A DNA stretch of 64,000 nucleotides. Origin: Leptolyngbya sp. FACHB-60. GTDB taxonomy: Bacteria > Cyanobacteriota > Cyanobacteriia > Phormidesmidales > Phormidesmidaceae. How positions within the stretch are numbered: position 1 is the first letter of the stretch; every line of letters starts with the position of its first letter. The stretch is from NCBI RefSeq assembly GCF_014695775.1, contig NZ_JACJOX010000028.1:186001-250000 (forward strand). The letters are read 5' to 3'. This document shows, piece by piece, positions 53,863 to 64,000 of the stretch. The notes under the pieces were generated by a model. It was given only the letters and a program-made list of their open reading frames with translations. It was not told where the DNA came from and made no database searches. Made by a program: the position numbers and the translations under genes.

Positions 53863-55374
53863 ATGATGTTTCTATTCAAGAGATTGGCCTCTAGCAAAAT
53901 TCGTACGCGGATTTTTGTAGGTTATCTCTGCGGTGCGCTCACGCTAACCGCCGTCGGTATCGTAACCTACTCCGCCATTGAGCAAATTCGCACCAGGCTA
54001 GTTTCTGTCAGTGCATCACAACAACAACTCTCCCGCGCTCAGCAGATCATCTGGTTAGACGAAGTGCTCACTCAGTCGATGCGCAACTATGTGTTGACCC
54101 AAGACAGCCGCTGGCAAGAACGCTACGATTTTTACTTTGGCCCGCTGGAGAACCTGATTATTGCGGCCCAGGCCGATGCCGCTGATCCCGAAATTCAGGC
54201 TCTTTTTGATCAGCAAAAGGTGCTTAACGACAAACTGGCTGAATTAGAGACTGAGACCCTCGAGCTGCTGCAAGCGGGGCAACCTGAACGGGCTTTGGCT
54301 TTGCTGGATGGGGCTGAGTACCAACAGACTAAAACGGCCTATACCAACACTGTCGAGGGCTTTCTGAACGATTCCCAAAAGGGGCTCGTCGCCCTTGAAA
54401 ATGATCTCAACAACACCCTTGACCTTTCCTCCCAGCTAGCGCTGGGCATCCTGTGGGGCAGCATTTTAATTGGCCTTGGGGTGATTGCTTTGGCCTACTA
54501 TCTGGCGGGTCACATTACGCAGCCGATTCTCGCTACGGTGGCGATTGTGCAGCGCATTGCCGCCGGAGATTTGCATGTTGAAATCCCGGCCGGTAGAGAT
54601 GACGAAATTGGCCGCATGCTGGAGGCCCTGAGAATGATGACAACGCGCCTGTCTACCATCATTCAAGATGAACAGGTGGCGGCTAAACAGATGCTGGAGA
54701 TTTCTGCCCATCTCAACGATGCCGCCCAGGGGCTTTCCTTCGGCAATTCTAAGCAAGCGGCTGGGGTGGCTCAAACGACAGTGTCGATTGAGCAAATGAA
54801 TGTCGTAATTGACAGCAATGCCCAAAAAGCCAAGCGCTCCTACCAGTCGGCAATTCAGTCGGCAACGATGGTGGATGAGGGTGAACAGGCCGTCACCGAA
54901 ACGATGCAGGTGATGCGAGAAATCCTTGCCAAAATCAACGTCATCGAGGACATTGCCGAACAGACCAACATGCTGGCCCTCAACGCCACTATGGAAGCTG
55001 CCCGGGCTGGCGAACATGGCAGAGGGTTTGCTGTCGTCGCCAAGGAGGTGCGTAAGCTGGCCGAACACAGCCGCACTGCCGCTGAAGAAATTACGGCCCT
55101 AGCCGATCGCAGTATGGTAGTGAGCAAACGCACCGGCGATCTCTTTAAGCAAATTGTCCCCAGCATTCAGCAAACCTCGGGGTTGATGGCCGACATTACC
55201 CGAGCCAGCCTGGAGCAGCATAACGGCATTGCCCAGATCAACAGCGCCATGGTGCAGCTGGACGAAGTCACCCAGCACAACGCGGTGGCGGCAGAGCAAC
55301 TAGCCACCTCTAGCCACGCGATGGCGTCCCATGCGGTCCAGCTTCAGCGGGCCATGGCCTACTTTAAGCTTTAG
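53863..55374 (+). CDS. Methyl-accepting chemotaxis protein
   Basis: AGGGA lies seven bases before ATG 53863; GTG 53860 and ATG 53866 are alternatives. The 503-residue receptor has transmembrane segments at about 21-42 and 190-215, a four-helix-type periplasmic sensor between them, a HAMP domain ([20 protein letters not shown]) and a signalling domain with the tip sequence [20 protein letters not shown], then [20 protein letters not shown]. It should signal to a CheA/CheW complex, probably for type IV pilus motility. No che genes are in the window. The N in NATME instead of NAAIE is a mild variation. Confidence 0.92.
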   Translation: MMFLFKRLASSKIRTRIFVGYLCGALTLTAVGIVTYSAIEQIRTRLVSVSASQQQLSRAQQIIWLDEVLTQSMRNYVLTQDSRWQERYDFYFGPLENLIIAAQADAADPEIQALFDQQKVLNDKLAELETETLELLQAGQPERALALLDGAEYQQTKTAYTNTVEGFLNDSQKGLVALENDLNNTLDLSSQLALGILWGSILIGLGVIALAYYLAGHITQPILATVAIVQRIAAGDLHVEIPAGRDDEIGRMLEALRMMTTRLSTIIQDEQVAAKQMLEISAHLNDAAQGLSFGNSKQAAGVAQTTVSIEQMNVVIDSNAQKAKRSYQSAIQSATMVDEGEQAVTETMQVMREILAKINVIEDIAEQTNMLALNATMEAARAGEHGRGFAVVAKEVRKLAEHSRTAAEEITALADRSMVVSKRTGDLFKQIVPSIQQTSGLMADITRASLEQHNGIAQINSAMVQLDEVTQHNAVAAEQLATSSHAMASHAVQLQRAMAYFKL

Positions 55375-55379
55375 AACTG

Positions 55380-55490
55380 GAGTTGTTGAGGGGACAAGAC
55401 TGGTGAAGGGTACAGAATTTAGGGTAGCCCCTTGCACCTTGCACCCAAAACCCTGTACCCAAAAATTGTTGATGATTACTAAACACACCA
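55380..55490. repeat. CCCTA/ACCCTGCACC-type simple repeat tract
   Basis: The spacer before ilvA contains CCTTGCACCTTGCACCC and AAAACCCTGTACCC, degenerate repeats of an ACCCTGCACC-type unit, similar to those at 61610-61660 and in the modBC linker at 62735-62790. Confidence 0.45.
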
Positions 55491-55532
55491 CCCCTCTAAA
55501 ATGAGGGTTTATCCCTTCGCCTCTTCCCTGCA

Positions 55533-57044
55533 ATGCCTACCGACTACCTCGAACGCATCCTCACAGCCCGGGTTTATGACGTAGCGCAGGAAACGCCTTT
55601 GGATGTTGCCCCTAGCCTGTCGGCGCGGCTGCACAACCGGCTGCTGCTGAAGCGAGAAGATATGCAGTCGGTGTTTTCGTTCAAGCTGCGGGGTGCCTAC
55701 AACAAAATGGCCCATCTGTCGCCGGAGCAGCTGGCGGCAGGGGTGATTGCCTCGTCGGCGGGCAACCATGCCCAGGGGGTGGCGCTGGGGGCCAAGCAAC
55801 TGGGCACCCGGGCCATCATTGTCATGCCGACCACGACGCCGATGATGAAGGTGAATGCGGTGAAGGCGCGGGGCGGCGAAGTGGTGCTCTATGGCGAAAC
55901 CTACGACGATGCCTATGCCCACGCCCGTCAGCTCTCAGACGAGAAGGGCCTGACCTTTGTTCATCCCTTCGACGACCCGGATGTGATTGCGGGCCAGGGC
56001 ACCATCGGCATGGAGATTTTGCGGCAGCATCCTCAGCCCATTCACGCCATGTTTGTGGCGATCGGCGGTGGTGGGTTGATCTCGGGTATTGCCGCCTACG
56101 TCAAGCGGCTGCGACCGGAGATTAAGATCATTGGGGTGGAGCCGATTGAGGCCGATGCTATGTCGCGATCGCTCAAAGCTGGAGAGCGAGTCCGACTGAG
56201 CACCGTGGGCCTGTTTGCCGATGGTGTGGCGGTGCGCCAGGTGGGGGAAGAAACCTTTCGCCTCTGCCAGCAGTACGTAGACGACGTTATTTTGGTGGGC
56301 ACCGACGACATCTGCGCGGCGATTAAAGACGTGTTTGAGGACACGCGATCGATTTTGGAGCCGGCGGGGGCGCTGGCGATTGCTGGAGCCAAAGCCTACG
56401 TTGAGCGCGAGGGCATCACCGATCAAACCCTGGTGGCTGTAGCTTGCGGAGCCAACATGAACTTTGATCGCCTGCGGTTTGTCGCCGAACGGGCCGAAAT
56501 TGGCGAACACCGCGAAGCGATCTTTGCCGTCACCATTCCCGAAACGCCGGGCAGTCTCAAGGCATTTTGCCAATGCCTGGGCACCCGCAACCTGACGGAG
56601 TTTAACTACCGCATTGCCGACAACCACGAAGCCCACATTTTTGTTGGGCTAGAAGTTCAAGGTCGGGCCGATGCCGCGACCATGGCCCAGGTATTTGAAT
56701 CCAAAGATTTAAAGACGCTGGATCTCACTGACGATGAACTCTCAAAAATGCACCTGCGCCACATGGTCGGTGGCAAGTCATCCCTGGCCCACAACGAGTT
56801 GCTCTACCGCTTCGAGTTCCCCGAGCGGCCCGGCGCACTGATGAAGTTTGTCAGCGCCATGAGCCCCGACTGGAATATCAGCCTGTTTCACTACCGCAAC
56901 AACGGCTCCGACTATGGCCGCATCGTCACCGGCATTCAGGTGCCGCCTCACGAGATGGCCCAGTGGCAGAGCTTCCTCGACACCCTCGGCTATCAGTATT
57001 GGGACGAAAACCAAAACCCCGCCTACAAGCTGTTTTTAGGCTAA
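55533..57044 (+). CDS. ilvA: Threonine ammonia-lyase (biosynthetic)
   Basis: The 503-residue enzyme deaminates threonine to 2-oxobutanoate, the first step of isoleucine synthesis. The PLP-lysine lies in [14 protein letters not shown] (about residue 50), the phosphate-binding loop is [13 protein letters not shown], and [14 protein letters not shown] follows. The C-terminal part has two ACT-like regulatory domains ([14 protein letters not shown] and [12 protein letters not shown]), so feedback control by isoleucine is expected. The stop codon overlaps the stop of moaA on the other strand. Confidence 0.95.
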   Translation: MPTDYLERILTARVYDVAQETPLDVAPSLSARLHNRLLLKREDMQSVFSFKLRGAYNKMAHLSPEQLAAGVIASSAGNHAQGVALGAKQLGTRAIIVMPTTTPMMKVNAVKARGGEVVLYGETYDDAYAHARQLSDEKGLTFVHPFDDPDVIAGQGTIGMEILRQHPQPIHAMFVAIGGGGLISGIAAYVKRLRPEIKIIGVEPIEADAMSRSLKAGERVRLSTVGLFADGVAVRQVGEETFRLCQQYVDDVILVGTDDICAAIKDVFEDTRSILEPAGALAIAGAKAYVEREGITDQTLVAVACGANMNFDRLRFVAERAEIGEHREAIFAVTIPETPGSLKAFCQCLGTRNLTEFNYRIADNHEAHIFVGLEVQGRADAATMAQVFESKDLKTLDLTDDELSKMHLRHMVGGKSSLAHNELLYRFEFPERPGALMKFVSAMSPDWNISLFHYRNNGSDYGRIVTGIQVPPHEMAQWQSFLDTLGYQYWDENQNPAYKLFLG

Positions 57045-58051
57045 CCCCCGATCTGCGACATGGTGCGCCCGTAGGTTCCAGTAGTGCCCGACTGGCGCAT
57101 TTTGTAGTTGATATCAGGCTTGTCGGCCAGCAGTGCGGCCACCTGACGCCTCAGCTCAGCGGTGGCAACGCCCTGCCGCAGAGGAGTTTTGAGGTCAATC
57201 TGCCCAGTTTCGTTGAGCAGGCAGGGGCGCAGCCAGCCGTCGGCCGACAGACGCATGCGGTTGCAGCGATCGCAGAAGCACTCCGACATCTGGCTAATAA
57301 ACCCCACCGTGCCCTGAGCGCCCGGAATCTGGAACACATCCGCCGGACCGTGGCCCAGCACATCGCCTGCGGTCAGGCCCCAGCGCTGCCGGATGCGATC
57401 GCGCAGCGTCTCCGAATCGACCCAGCCCTTGGCCTCAAATAGGCTGTCGTTGCCGATGGGCATAAACTCAATAAATCGCACGTGCCACTCGCGATCGAGG
57501 GTCAGAGCCGCCAGATCCAATACTTCATGGTCGTTGACGCCTGGAATGACGACTACATTGAGCTTGAGCGGCGAGAACCCAACTCGGTGAGCGGTCTGAA
57601 TGCCATCCCAGACCTGGGGCCAGCGAGATTTCCCTCGCCCGCCCACAATCTGATCAAAAATGACGGGATCCAACGAATCGAGGCTAATGTTGATGCGCCG
57701 CAGCCCTGCGTCCCACAGATCCTGGGCTAGGCCGCTGAGTAAAAAGGCGTTGGTGGTCAGGGATAAGTCCTTTGTCCCCGGCAGTGCGGCTATGTCACGC
57801 ACGATATCTACAATGCCGGGTCGCACCAGCGGCTCGCCCCCGGTGAGCCGAAAGTTCGAGAATCCTAGGGGCATGAATACCTCCTCTAGGAGCTGCCGCA
57901 GTTCGACACGGGTCAGCCATTCCTGCTGGGGTAGATACTGCAAGTCGACCCCCTCCGGCATACAGTACTGGCACTGAAAGTTGCAGCGATCCACAAGGCT
58001 AATGCGCAGGTAGTCAATGGCGGGCATAGGGGGTGGAACCACAGGGTGCAT
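57041..58051 (-). CDS. moaA: GTP 3',8-cyclase MoaA
   Basis: ATG 58051 ([20 protein letters not shown]) gives 336 residues; ATG 58027 is possible. It is the radical-SAM enzyme that starts molybdenum cofactor synthesis from GTP. The first cluster motif is CNFQCQYC, then [11 protein letters not shown], and the second cluster is formed by [20 protein letters not shown]. The C-terminal GG expected of MoaA is present. The gene overlaps ilvA tail to tail, and no other moa gene lies next to it; molybdate transport genes lie 3.6 kb away. Confidence 0.96.
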   Translation of the reverse strand: MHPVVPPPMPAIDYLRISLVDRCNFQCQYCMPEGVDLQYLPQQEWLTRVELRQLLEEVFMPLGFSNFRLTGGEPLVRPGIVDIVRDIAALPGTKDLSLTTNAFLLSGLAQDLWDAGLRRINISLDSLDPVIFDQIVGGRGKSRWPQVWDGIQTAHRVGFSPLKLNVVVIPGVNDHEVLDLAALTLDREWHVRFIEFMPIGNDSLFEAKGWVDSETLRDRIRQRWGLTAGDVLGHGPADVFQIPGAQGTVGFISQMSECFCDRCNRMRLSADGWLRPCLLNETGQIDLKTPLRQGVATAELRRQVAALLADKPDINYKMRQSGTTGTYGRTMSQIGG

Positions 58052-58132
58052 GCTTCCGATTATGGCACCCTCACCAAAACCAGTGGGTTGGTAGCCTAAA
58101 CTGGCGGCATCTGCTGATCGGGGAGATAGTCC

Positions 58133-58486
58133 ATGCCGCAAGCGTTTTTCAAGGGCATGCTGGTGGGCGCAGTTGCCGGTGTGCTGGCCTGCCTGGGCCT
58201 AGTGCAAGCATTGGAGCAGCCAGCGGATGTCGTGCTGTCGGGGCAACTTGCCGTCGATAGCGCCAGTCACCCCGACAGCCGGATGAACAATCGGCTCTAT
58301 CTAGTAGAACCCGAGCTAGAACCGGTCTACCTACGGTTGAAGGCTACCGATACGGAGGATCTCTACGGGCTACTCGACAAATCCATTCAGTTGCGGGGGG
58401 AGTTTAGACGGCTGACCCTCACTACAGGCGAATCGATTTTAGAAGTAGAGGTCAAGGAGGTATTAAACCCCAATCAACCTAAATAA
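58133..58486 (+). CDS. Small anchored or secreted protein of unknown function
   Basis: ATG 58133 follows GGGAG seven bases upstream. The 117-residue product has an N-terminal hydrophobic segment ([19 protein letters not shown]), which may be a signal peptide or an anchor, and a soluble beta-rich domain ([53 protein letters not shown]) reminiscent of small OB-like barrels. The function is unknown. It is divergent from moaA. Confidence 0.7.
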   Translation: MPQAFFKGMLVGAVAGVLACLGLVQALEQPADVVLSGQLAVDSASHPDSRMNNRLYLVEPELEPVYLRLKATDTEDLYGLLDKSIQLRGEFRRLTLTTGESILEVEVKEVLNPNQPK

Positions 58487-58660
58487 CCCGAGTGCGGATC
58501 AAGGAAATGGATTGGGGAAGGGCAAATTGTCAATCGAACGACAGCTACTTGGGTTGGCGACAAAGGCAATCCGAGCCACAGACACGGGGACCATGGAGTT
58601 AGTCAGACTGCAACCATGCGTGTTGGTAACCTTGAGCAGGTGACCATTGTTTCTTCAGCT

Positions 58661-61363
58661 TTAGACGGTTAAGTCTAAGGTGGCGGATAAAACGCCGAGT
58701 TCCGCTGTCGGCTTGAGCTGAAACCCGACTCGCTTGCACAGGTGCTGCATGCCGGGGTTCTCAGACAAGATTTCCCCCGTCAAGCGCTTCAGTCCTTCGG
58801 CGCGAGCTACCTCGATCAGGCGGCTCAGCAGCTCGGTGCCAAAGCCCTGGCCCTGGTAGGGGTCGGCTACCAGCATGGCGAACTCGGCCTCGGGCAGCCC
58901 GTACTTTTGGGTGAGCCGACAGACGCCGATAATTTTGGGGTTGGGGGCACTCACTTCGGCCACCAGGGCAATCTCGCGATCGTAGTCGTTAAAGCAGATG
59001 CGGGTGAGGCGATCGTGGGCGGTGCGGGTGCTGTGCTTGATGGGGTGGAAGTAACGCAGGTAAACGCTGTGCTCAGACACCATGTCGTGGAAGGCAGTAA
59101 TCAGCGGTTCGTCTTCGGGGCGAATGGGGCGAATGGTGACGCCATCACCCCCAGGCCAGACATATTGGATGGGGTAGGGGCGAATGGCTAGCCGGGCAGG
59201 CGGTGAGCCAGGAGCGCGCAATATCACCCGCGCGTCTAAGGCCAGGAGTCTATCGGACGAGGCGAGCAGAGGGTTGATGTCAATCGAGGCAATATCGGGC
59301 TGCTCTGCCACCAGTTGGCTGAAGCGCACCAAAAGCTGTTCTAAGGCATCCATGTCCACCGATGCTCGGCCCCGCACTCCCTGGAGGGCTTTGTAGATTA
59401 GGGTTTGCTCCATTAGGCGGCGGGCCAGGGTGCTGGTCAGGGGGGGCAGGGCGATCGCGCTATCCTGAAACACCTCGACTAGCTGGCCGCCGGTGCCAAA
59501 CAACAGCACTGGGCCAAACTGCGGGTCTTGGCTGCTGCCCAAAATCAGCTCGTAGCCATCGGTGCGGATCATCGGCTGCACGGTGACGCCTAGGAAGTGC
59601 TCGGCCCCCGCCTTTTCGGTGACGCTGGTGCGGATGCGATCGAAGGCCCGAGCGACGGCATGGCTGTCGTCGAGGTTGAGCTGCACGCCACCCACGTCAG
59701 TTTTGTGGGTGAGGGTGTGGCTGTAGAGTTTAAGGACTACGGGATAGCCGATCGCGGCAGCAGCGGCGATTGCCTCATCCTCCGTCACCGCTACCTGCGT
59801 CGGCACTACCGGAATGCCGTAGGCCGCTAGCACCGCCTTTGACTCGGTCTCGGTGAGAAGGGGGCGTGCTTCAGCCTGGGCTGTTTGCAAAATGGTGGTA
59901 ACGGTAGCGCGATCGATGCCGTGGTTGGTGGTCAAGGTCGGTGTTTCGTAGAGCCCCTTGAGGGCGTAGCTATGCCGCCACAGCAGCCCAAACAATCGCG
60001 CCGCCAGATCGGGGTAGCGATAGGTGGGTATCCCCGCCCGGTTGAGAATGTCTTCGCCAGCATCGACCTCAGCTCCCCCCATCCAGCTGGCCAAAATTGG
60101 CTGGCTCGATTTGCTGCTGCGCCAGGTTTCGACTACCGCCTGGGCGGTTTTGGTCGGGTCGGTCATGGCCTGGGGGGTGAGCACCACCAGGCAGCCGTCG
60201 CTGTCAGGGTCGGCCAGCGTGGTCTTGAGTGCTTGGGCAAATCGGGCCGGTTCCGCGTCCCCCAAAATGTCGATGGGGTTGCCGTGGCTCCAGTGGGAGG
60301 GCAGCCCGCTATTTAGAGCATCCACGCTAGCGGCAGAAAGTTCTGCCAAGGTGCCCCCAGCGCGAATCAACGCATCCGTCGCCAGCACTCCCGGACCACC
60401 CGCGTTGGTAATAATGCTCAGGCGCGGGCCCCGAGGGCGCGGCTGCTTGGCCAGCACTTCGGCGGTATCAAACAGCTCGTCGATGTGGTCAACCCGCAGC
60501 ACGCCACAGCGCCGAAAGGCGGCATCTAGCACCGCATCGCTGCCCGTCAGCGCCCCGGTGTGGGAGGCCGCCGCCTGGGCCGCCGCCTGGGTGCGTCCAG
60601 CTTTAATCACAATAATGGGCTTGCTCAGGGCCACCTCCCGCGCCGCCGACAAAAATGACCTGGCATCCCCAATCGATTCCATATAGATGACGATGCTGTG
60701 GGTATGGGGGTCGTCGCCCAGGTAGTCAATCAGGTCGCCCCAGCCCACGTCAAGCATGGAACCCAGGGAGATAAAGGCGCTAAAGCCCACATTTTCCCGC
60801 AGACTCCAGTCCAAAATCGAGGTGCACAGCGCCCCGCTCTGGCTGATGAAGCCGACGTTGCCCTGCCTCGCCAGGTGGCTCGCAAAGGTCGCGTTCAGCC
60901 CCGTCAGCGGATTCTGAATGCCCAGACAGTTAGGACCAATCAGCCGTAGGTGACCCGCAGCGATCGCCTTAATTTGCCGCTCTAGCTCAACGCCCTCCGC
61001 ACCAATCTCCTTGAACCCCGCCGAGAGAATGATCGCGCCTTTAACCCCGGCATCCACACAATCCTGTACCACGGCGGGCACCCCCGGCGCAGGAATCGCG
61101 ATGATCGCCAAATCCACCACTTCAGGGAGAGACTGGATGCGATCGAACGCCTGAACGCCCAGCACATTGCGCCGTTTGGGGTTGATCGGGTACACCGTAC
61201 CGCCAAAGGGGTGGCTGATCAAATTCCACAGCACCGTGCGGCCCACGCTACCGAGGCGCTCGGTGGCCCCAATCACCGCCACCGAACGGGGAGCAAAAAT
61301 TGGGTCGAGGGGATGGCTCCTGATTTTCCAAAGATCCATGACTGGGTCGGGGCGGTTCACCAT
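58661..61363 (-). CDS. ADP-forming acyl-CoA synthetase-like/GNAT acetyltransferase fusion
   Basis: ATG 61363 has GAGGA seven bases upstream, giving 900 residues. The order is a CoA-binding domain ([20 protein letters not shown]), a succinyl-CoA-ligase-like domain with the catalytic His in [20 protein letters not shown], an ATP-grasp domain ([20 protein letters not shown]), and a GNAT domain at about 735-895 ([20 protein letters not shown]). Such fusions are protein lysine acetyltransferases of the Pat type, which often control acyl-CoA synthetases; the synthetase part may be inactive or sensory. Residue-level activity cannot be judged here. Confidence 0.92.
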   Translation of the reverse strand: MVNRPDPVMDLWKIRSHPLDPIFAPRSVAVIGATERLGSVGRTVLWNLISHPFGGTVYPINPKRRNVLGVQAFDRIQSLPEVVDLAIIAIPAPGVPAVVQDCVDAGVKGAIILSAGFKEIGAEGVELERQIKAIAAGHLRLIGPNCLGIQNPLTGLNATFASHLARQGNVGFISQSGALCTSILDWSLRENVGFSAFISLGSMLDVGWGDLIDYLGDDPHTHSIVIYMESIGDARSFLSAAREVALSKPIIVIKAGRTQAAAQAAASHTGALTGSDAVLDAAFRRCGVLRVDHIDELFDTAEVLAKQPRPRGPRLSIITNAGGPGVLATDALIRAGGTLAELSAASVDALNSGLPSHWSHGNPIDILGDAEPARFAQALKTTLADPDSDGCLVVLTPQAMTDPTKTAQAVVETWRSSKSSQPILASWMGGAEVDAGEDILNRAGIPTYRYPDLAARLFGLLWRHSYALKGLYETPTLTTNHGIDRATVTTILQTAQAEARPLLTETESKAVLAAYGIPVVPTQVAVTEDEAIAAAAAIGYPVVLKLYSHTLTHKTDVGGVQLNLDDSHAVARAFDRIRTSVTEKAGAEHFLGVTVQPMIRTDGYELILGSSQDPQFGPVLLFGTGGQLVEVFQDSAIALPPLTSTLARRLMEQTLIYKALQGVRGRASVDMDALEQLLVRFSQLVAEQPDIASIDINPLLASSDRLLALDARVILRAPGSPPARLAIRPYPIQYVWPGGDGVTIRPIRPEDEPLITAFHDMVSEHSVYLRYFHPIKHSTRTAHDRLTRICFNDYDREIALVAEVSAPNPKIIGVCRLTQKYGLPEAEFAMLVADPYQGQGFGTELLSRLIEVARAEGLKRLTGEILSENPGMQHLCKRVGFQLKPTAELGVLSATLDLTV

Positions 61364-61673
61364 GGTCAAATCCTCGCGTGGGTAATACAGGACCTCAGGG
61401 TTACCTCCCAGAGAAGGTCAGAAATGGGCCAGCGTCATCCCCTCCAGGGATAGGCGAGTTAGCCCAAAGCTTAAAAAGGTGTTGCAGAAGACCTACCGGC
61501 GATCGTGGCGGCTGGACTTCTTCTGAGTAAAAGTGAACGGGTCACCAGTAGTCTGCCAAGCCAAAGACGACAGGTTACTGGAAATTCAAGGTCCACGGTT
61601 TCAGGTTCACGACCTGCCTTAAACCGTATACCTCAAACCCTGCACCCTAAACCGCAATTTCTAGGACAGTCTC
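61364..61673. other. Intergenic region with simple repeat tract
   Basis: No gene is seen. At about 61610-61665 the sequence ACCTCAAACCCTGCACCCTA belongs to the same degenerate ACCCTGCACCCTA family found before ilvA and in the modBC linker. A promoter for the 900-residue synthetase gene is probably in the right part. Confidence 0.45.
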
Positions 61674-63515
61674 CTAACTTCCCAGTAGCAGTAGCTGGGC
61701 TGGATCAAGGTGCACAAACCAAGGAAAAGGCCGCTCCTTCAGCTCAGCCCATCTGTCTTTGAAAACCTCCGCCTGGAGATGGTAATCGTTAAGGTCAGAT
61801 GGAGGGCTGCCCAGCTTGAGATAGAGGCTAATGCGGTGGGGCGTTTCGCTGGTCCAAACAATCCAACTGGGGAAAGTGTTGGGCTGGGTGGGCTGCTCGG
61901 GAAAGGTCAGGCGATGGGCGCGAATGCCCACGTGCGTGTGGGTGAACAGCACCGGCTCCAGGGTTTGCAGAGTGCAGTGCCAGTCCAGCGCTGCTAGGAT
62001 GTGATCGCCCCGGCGTTGTAGCGGCGAGACATTTTTGCAGCCGGTGAGCTGAGCCACATCCAGGGTGCCGGGATGATCAAAGATGGCCTGTTTTGGCCCC
62101 TCGGCCACGACGCTGCCGCCCGAGAGCACCAGCAAGCGCTGACACACCCGGTAGGCTTCTTCTAAGTTGTGGCTGACAAATAGAGTGAGGCCCCGGTAGT
62201 TGGTCAGGGTCTTAAGCAACTGCTTTTCAAGTTCGCTGCGCAGGTGAGCATCGAGGGCTGAAAAGGGCTCATCGAGCAGCAGAATTGCGGGGTTGGGGGC
62301 CAGGGCACGGGCCAGGGCCACCCGCTGCTGCTGGCCGCCAGAGAGCTGGTGGGGATAGCGATCGCCAAACCCAACCAGCTGCACCTGCTGAAGCTGCTCG
62401 GCCACTTGCCGGACGATCGCCGCTTTCGACTCGCCCCACAGCCCGTAGGCAATGTTTTGGGCCACCGTCAGGTGGGGAAACAGGGCGTAGTTCTGGAAGA
62501 GATAGCCGACTCTGCGATTGCGGCTGGGTAAATTAATCCCCAACGCCGAGTCAAACAGCACCCGCCCATTCATCACAATGCGCCCGCTATGGGGTGTCTC
62601 TAGTCCCGCTAGACATCTCAAAATCAGGCTTTTGCCCGCCCCCGAGGCTCCCAGCAGGCCCAGGGGATGGTGGTCGGTGGCAAAGGCCACATTCAGAGTG
62701 AACCCAGGCAGGTGGTGGGTGAGGTTGACGGAGAGGTGAGGGGGTAGGGGGGTAGGGTGTAAGGGGTAGGGTGTAGGGTTTGAGCGTTGACGGTTGAGTG
62801 GCCCGTGTAGGGTACGACGGGCGACAGCCCAGCCTCGATCGATCCACCCTAGGATTGGTAGCCTAGCGCCTTGGGATTGCCAGCGGTTCATCAGCACCAG
62901 GCCGCCCAGGGAAATGGCCAAAATCACCCCGGTCCACAGGGCAGCTTCGCGAAAGGCTCCGGCTTCGACGGCGAAAAAAATCGCCATGGGCAGGGTCTGG
63001 GTTTTGCCCGGAATATTGCCCGCCAGCATAAGGGTGGCCCCAAACTCGCCCAGGGCGCGGGTAAAGGCGAGGGCGGTGCCGGCCCCAATGCCGGGCAGGG
63101 CCAGGGGCAGCGTAATGCCCCAAAACAGTTGCCACTCCGTTGCGCCTAGGGTGCGGGCGGACTGCTGCACGGAGCGATCGATCTGATCCAGACTGCCCAG
63201 CACGGTTTTGTACATCAGCGGAAACGCCACCACCGTTGCGGTGATCACCGCCGCATACCAGGTAAACACGACGTTGATGCCGACTGTGCCCATCAAGGCC
63301 CCAAGGGGGCCATACCGACCCAGCAGCAGTAGCAGCAAAAAGCCCAGCACCGTTGGGGGCAGCACCATGGGGGCCAAAAACAGGCTGTCTAGAAGCGATC
63401 GCCAGCGCCCCCGATAGCCCTGCATAAACTGTGCGGCGGCAATGCCCAAAATAAATGCCAGCAGAGTGGCGATCGCGGCAATGCGAAGGGAGATCCACAG
63501 GGGAGAGAAGGTCAT
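61674..63515 (-). CDS. modBC: Molybdate ABC transporter permease-ATPase fusion (ModB-ModC)
   Basis: The 613-residue protein joins a ModB permease (residues 1-222, five to six transmembrane helices, EAA loop [20 protein letters not shown]) to a ModC ATPase (about 260-613). ATPase motifs are [20 protein letters not shown], the [16 protein letters not shown] signature, and [12 protein letters not shown], and the C-terminus resembles a molybdate-binding MOP/TOBE domain. The linker ([18 protein letters not shown]) is encoded by a degenerate CCCTA repeat tract. Fused modBC genes occur in cyanobacteria. It lies next to modA. Confidence 0.92.
   Translation of the reverse strand: MTFSPLWISLRIAAIATLLAFILGIAAAQFMQGYRGRWRSLLDSLFLAPMVLPPTVLGFLLLLLLGRYGPLGALMGTVGINVVFTWYAAVITATVVAFPLMYKTVLGSLDQIDRSVQQSARTLGATEWQLFWGITLPLALPGIGAGTALAFTRALGEFGATLMLAGNIPGKTQTLPMAIFFAVEAGAFREAALWTGVILAISLGGLVLMNRWQSQGARLPILGWIDRGWAVARRTLHGPLNRQRSNPTPYPLHPTPLPPHLSVNLTHHLPGFTLNVAFATDHHPLGLLGASGAGKSLILRCLAGLETPHSGRIVMNGRVLFDSALGINLPSRNRRVGYLFQNYALFPHLTVAQNIAYGLWGESKAAIVRQVAEQLQQVQLVGFGDRYPHQLSGGQQQRVALARALAPNPAILLLDEPFSALDAHLRSELEKQLLKTLTNYRGLTLFVSHNLEEAYRVCQRLLVLSGGSVVAEGPKQAIFDHPGTLDVAQLTGCKNVSPLQRRGDHILAALDWHCTLQTLEPVLFTHTHVGIRAHRLTFPEQPTQPNTFPSWIVWTSETPHRISLYLKLGSPPSDLNDYHLQAEVFKDRWAELKERPFPWFVHLDPAQLLLLGS
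62735..62790. repeat. CCCTA-type simple tract forming the modB-modC linker
   Basis: The + strand reads GGGGGTAGGGGGGTAGGGTG then TAAGGGGTAGGGTGTAGGG, a degenerate GTAGGG repeat. It stays in frame and encodes the Pro/Thr/Leu-rich linker. The related intergenic tracts at 55380 and 61610 suggest it arose from such a repeat. Confidence 0.55.
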
Positions 63516-63548
63516 GGTAGGTTTTGCAGCCGTAGGATGGGCGGGCCG

Positions 63549-64000
63549 TTACGGAGCGACAACCCCAAAGCCAAATTCCTTAAACTTAGTTTGGGCCACA
63601 GGTGTCTGCAAAAACGCAATCAATGTCTTTGCGGCGTCGGGGTTAGGGCTATTGCTCACCACCGCGATTGGGTAAACAATGGGCTGGTGGGTTGCCGCTG
63701 AAACCGTAGCCAACACCTTAATTCGCTCTGAGAGGGACGCATCAGTGGCATAGACCATGCCCACGTCGGCGTTGCCGCTCTCCACGGCCGCCAACACCCC
63801 CCGCACGCTATTGCTAAACACCAGCTTGGACTGCAAGGGCTCAAGCAAATTCAGCTTGGTAAACACTTGCTCTGCGTATTGCCCTGCCGGCACGCTGCGA
63901 AACTCGCCCACCGCAACAACGCCCACTTTAGCCTCTTTAAGTTGAGCAATATCTGTAACCGCAATTTGCGACTGAGCTGGAGCAATCAGCACTAAGCTAT
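63549..64000 (-). CDS. modA: Molybdate-binding protein ModA (5' partial)
   Basis: The frame runs off the right edge, so only the C-terminal ~150 residues are visible. The sequence SLVLIAPAQS, VGVVAVGEFRSVPAGQYAEQ, KLVFSNSVRGVLAAVESGNA and DVGMVYATDASLS matches the second lobe and hinge of ModA periplasmic binding proteins. It delivers molybdate (or tungstate) to the ModBC fusion, whose gene begins 34 bases downstream in the same operon. A signal peptide would be beyond the window. The end VVAP with TAA or TGA near 63549 is complete. Confidence 0.92.
   Translation of the reverse strand, partial: SLVLIAPAQSQIAVTDIAQLKEAKVGVVAVGEFRSVPAGQYAEQVFTKLNLLEPLQSKLVFSNSVRGVLAAVESGNADVGMVYATDASLSERIKVLATVSAATHQPIVYPIAVVSNSPNPDAAKTLIAFLQTPVAQTKFKEFGFGVVAP

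Noticed and set aside
54466..55068. 200-codon antisense frame inside the chemotaxis receptor gene
   Set aside because: The + strand frame has unmistakable receptor motifs over the same bases.
55935..56636. 233-codon antisense frame inside ilvA
   Set aside because: The + strand encodes a full-length threonine ammonia-lyase; the antisense frame has no start signal.
62863..63498. 211-codon antisense-type frame in modB
   Set aside because: It is a frame shadow on the same strand as the modBC fusion, which has all permease motifs.
57041..64000. Molybdenum-cofactor riboswitch near moaA or the mod genes
   Set aside because: The moaA leader is only about 80 bases and shows no complex fold; the modA leader is outside the window.
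1..64000. tRNA, rRNA and replication origin
   Set aside because: No cloverleaf-like TTCGAATC/GGTTCAA pattern in a suitable context, no rRNA sequence and no DnaA-box cluster was noticed; a covariance-model scan would be needed to exclude small RNAs.

Overview
The window looks like chromosomal DNA of a cyanobacterium, probably a filamentous form of the Leptolyngbya/Nodosilinea type. The evidence is the very frequent HIP1 octamer GCGATCGC, DevBCA-type exporters, cyanobacterial-type FecR and outer-membrane proteins, Nif11 and Uma2 family genes, and small conserved cyanobacterial proteins of unknown function. The genus is a guess. Gene starts were chosen from ribosome-binding sites and domain boundaries and are marked where doubtful.

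Region 1 (1-16.3 kb) is an accessory, scarred region. It opens with the thioesterase end of a natural-product synthetase, then a MOSC protein and a two-gene sensor unit (MetOD1-like protein plus hybrid histidine kinase). After that come a graveyard of fragments (a YifB/ComM start and an IS5-type transposase remnant), a large helical-repeat protein, and a scrambled duplication of that gene's 3' part with a lipocalin-like neighbour, carrying a MITE-like element and unfamiliar small ORFs. From 9.3 to 12.8 kb five copies of a ~110-bp repeat sit between small genes (membrane protein, Nif11, GNAT, tautomerase, DUF2500-like). An AT-rich two-gene unit (12.8-15.4 kb), both proteins with HEPN-like RxnH motifs, is the best candidate for an undescribed defence or toxin-like module. 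The leader of the small gene at 15.9 kb contains a hairpin against the ribosome-binding site, and the same leader occurs at 4.4 kb.

Region 2 (16.3-34 kb) is GC-rich and ordinary. It holds a Uma2 endonuclease-like gene, a 1221-residue membrane/hydrolase protein, a lysine-rich protein, an FkbM methyltransferase, a ProA paralogue that appears to lack the catalytic cysteine, a DevB-DevC-DevC-DevA exporter unit with two permeases, and a FecR protein divergent from a beta-barrel protein. It ends in IS630 transposase debris.

Region 3 (34.9-47.4 kb) is a nine-gene, clearly AT-richer polysaccharide locus on the + strand with overlapping genes. It encodes a glycoside-hydrolase/GT2 fusion, two exporter half-ABC proteins, two hexapeptide acyltransferases, two GT-B-like proteins and two GT2 enzymes that share an unusual C-terminal domain. 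The last eight genes are four adjacent paralogue pairs.

Region 4 (47.4-64 kb) returns to core-type genes. It contains a MacB-like efflux unit, a small DUF2584-like protein, a large anchored protein with FG-GAP-like motifs, a methyl-accepting chemotaxis protein, ilvA and moaA overlapping tail to tail, an ADP-forming acyl-CoA synthetase/GNAT fusion, and a fused ModB-ModC molybdate transporter followed upstream by modA, cut by the window edge. moaA and modBC/modA together suggest molybdenum-cofactor supply. No tRNA, rRNA or CRISPR array was seen.
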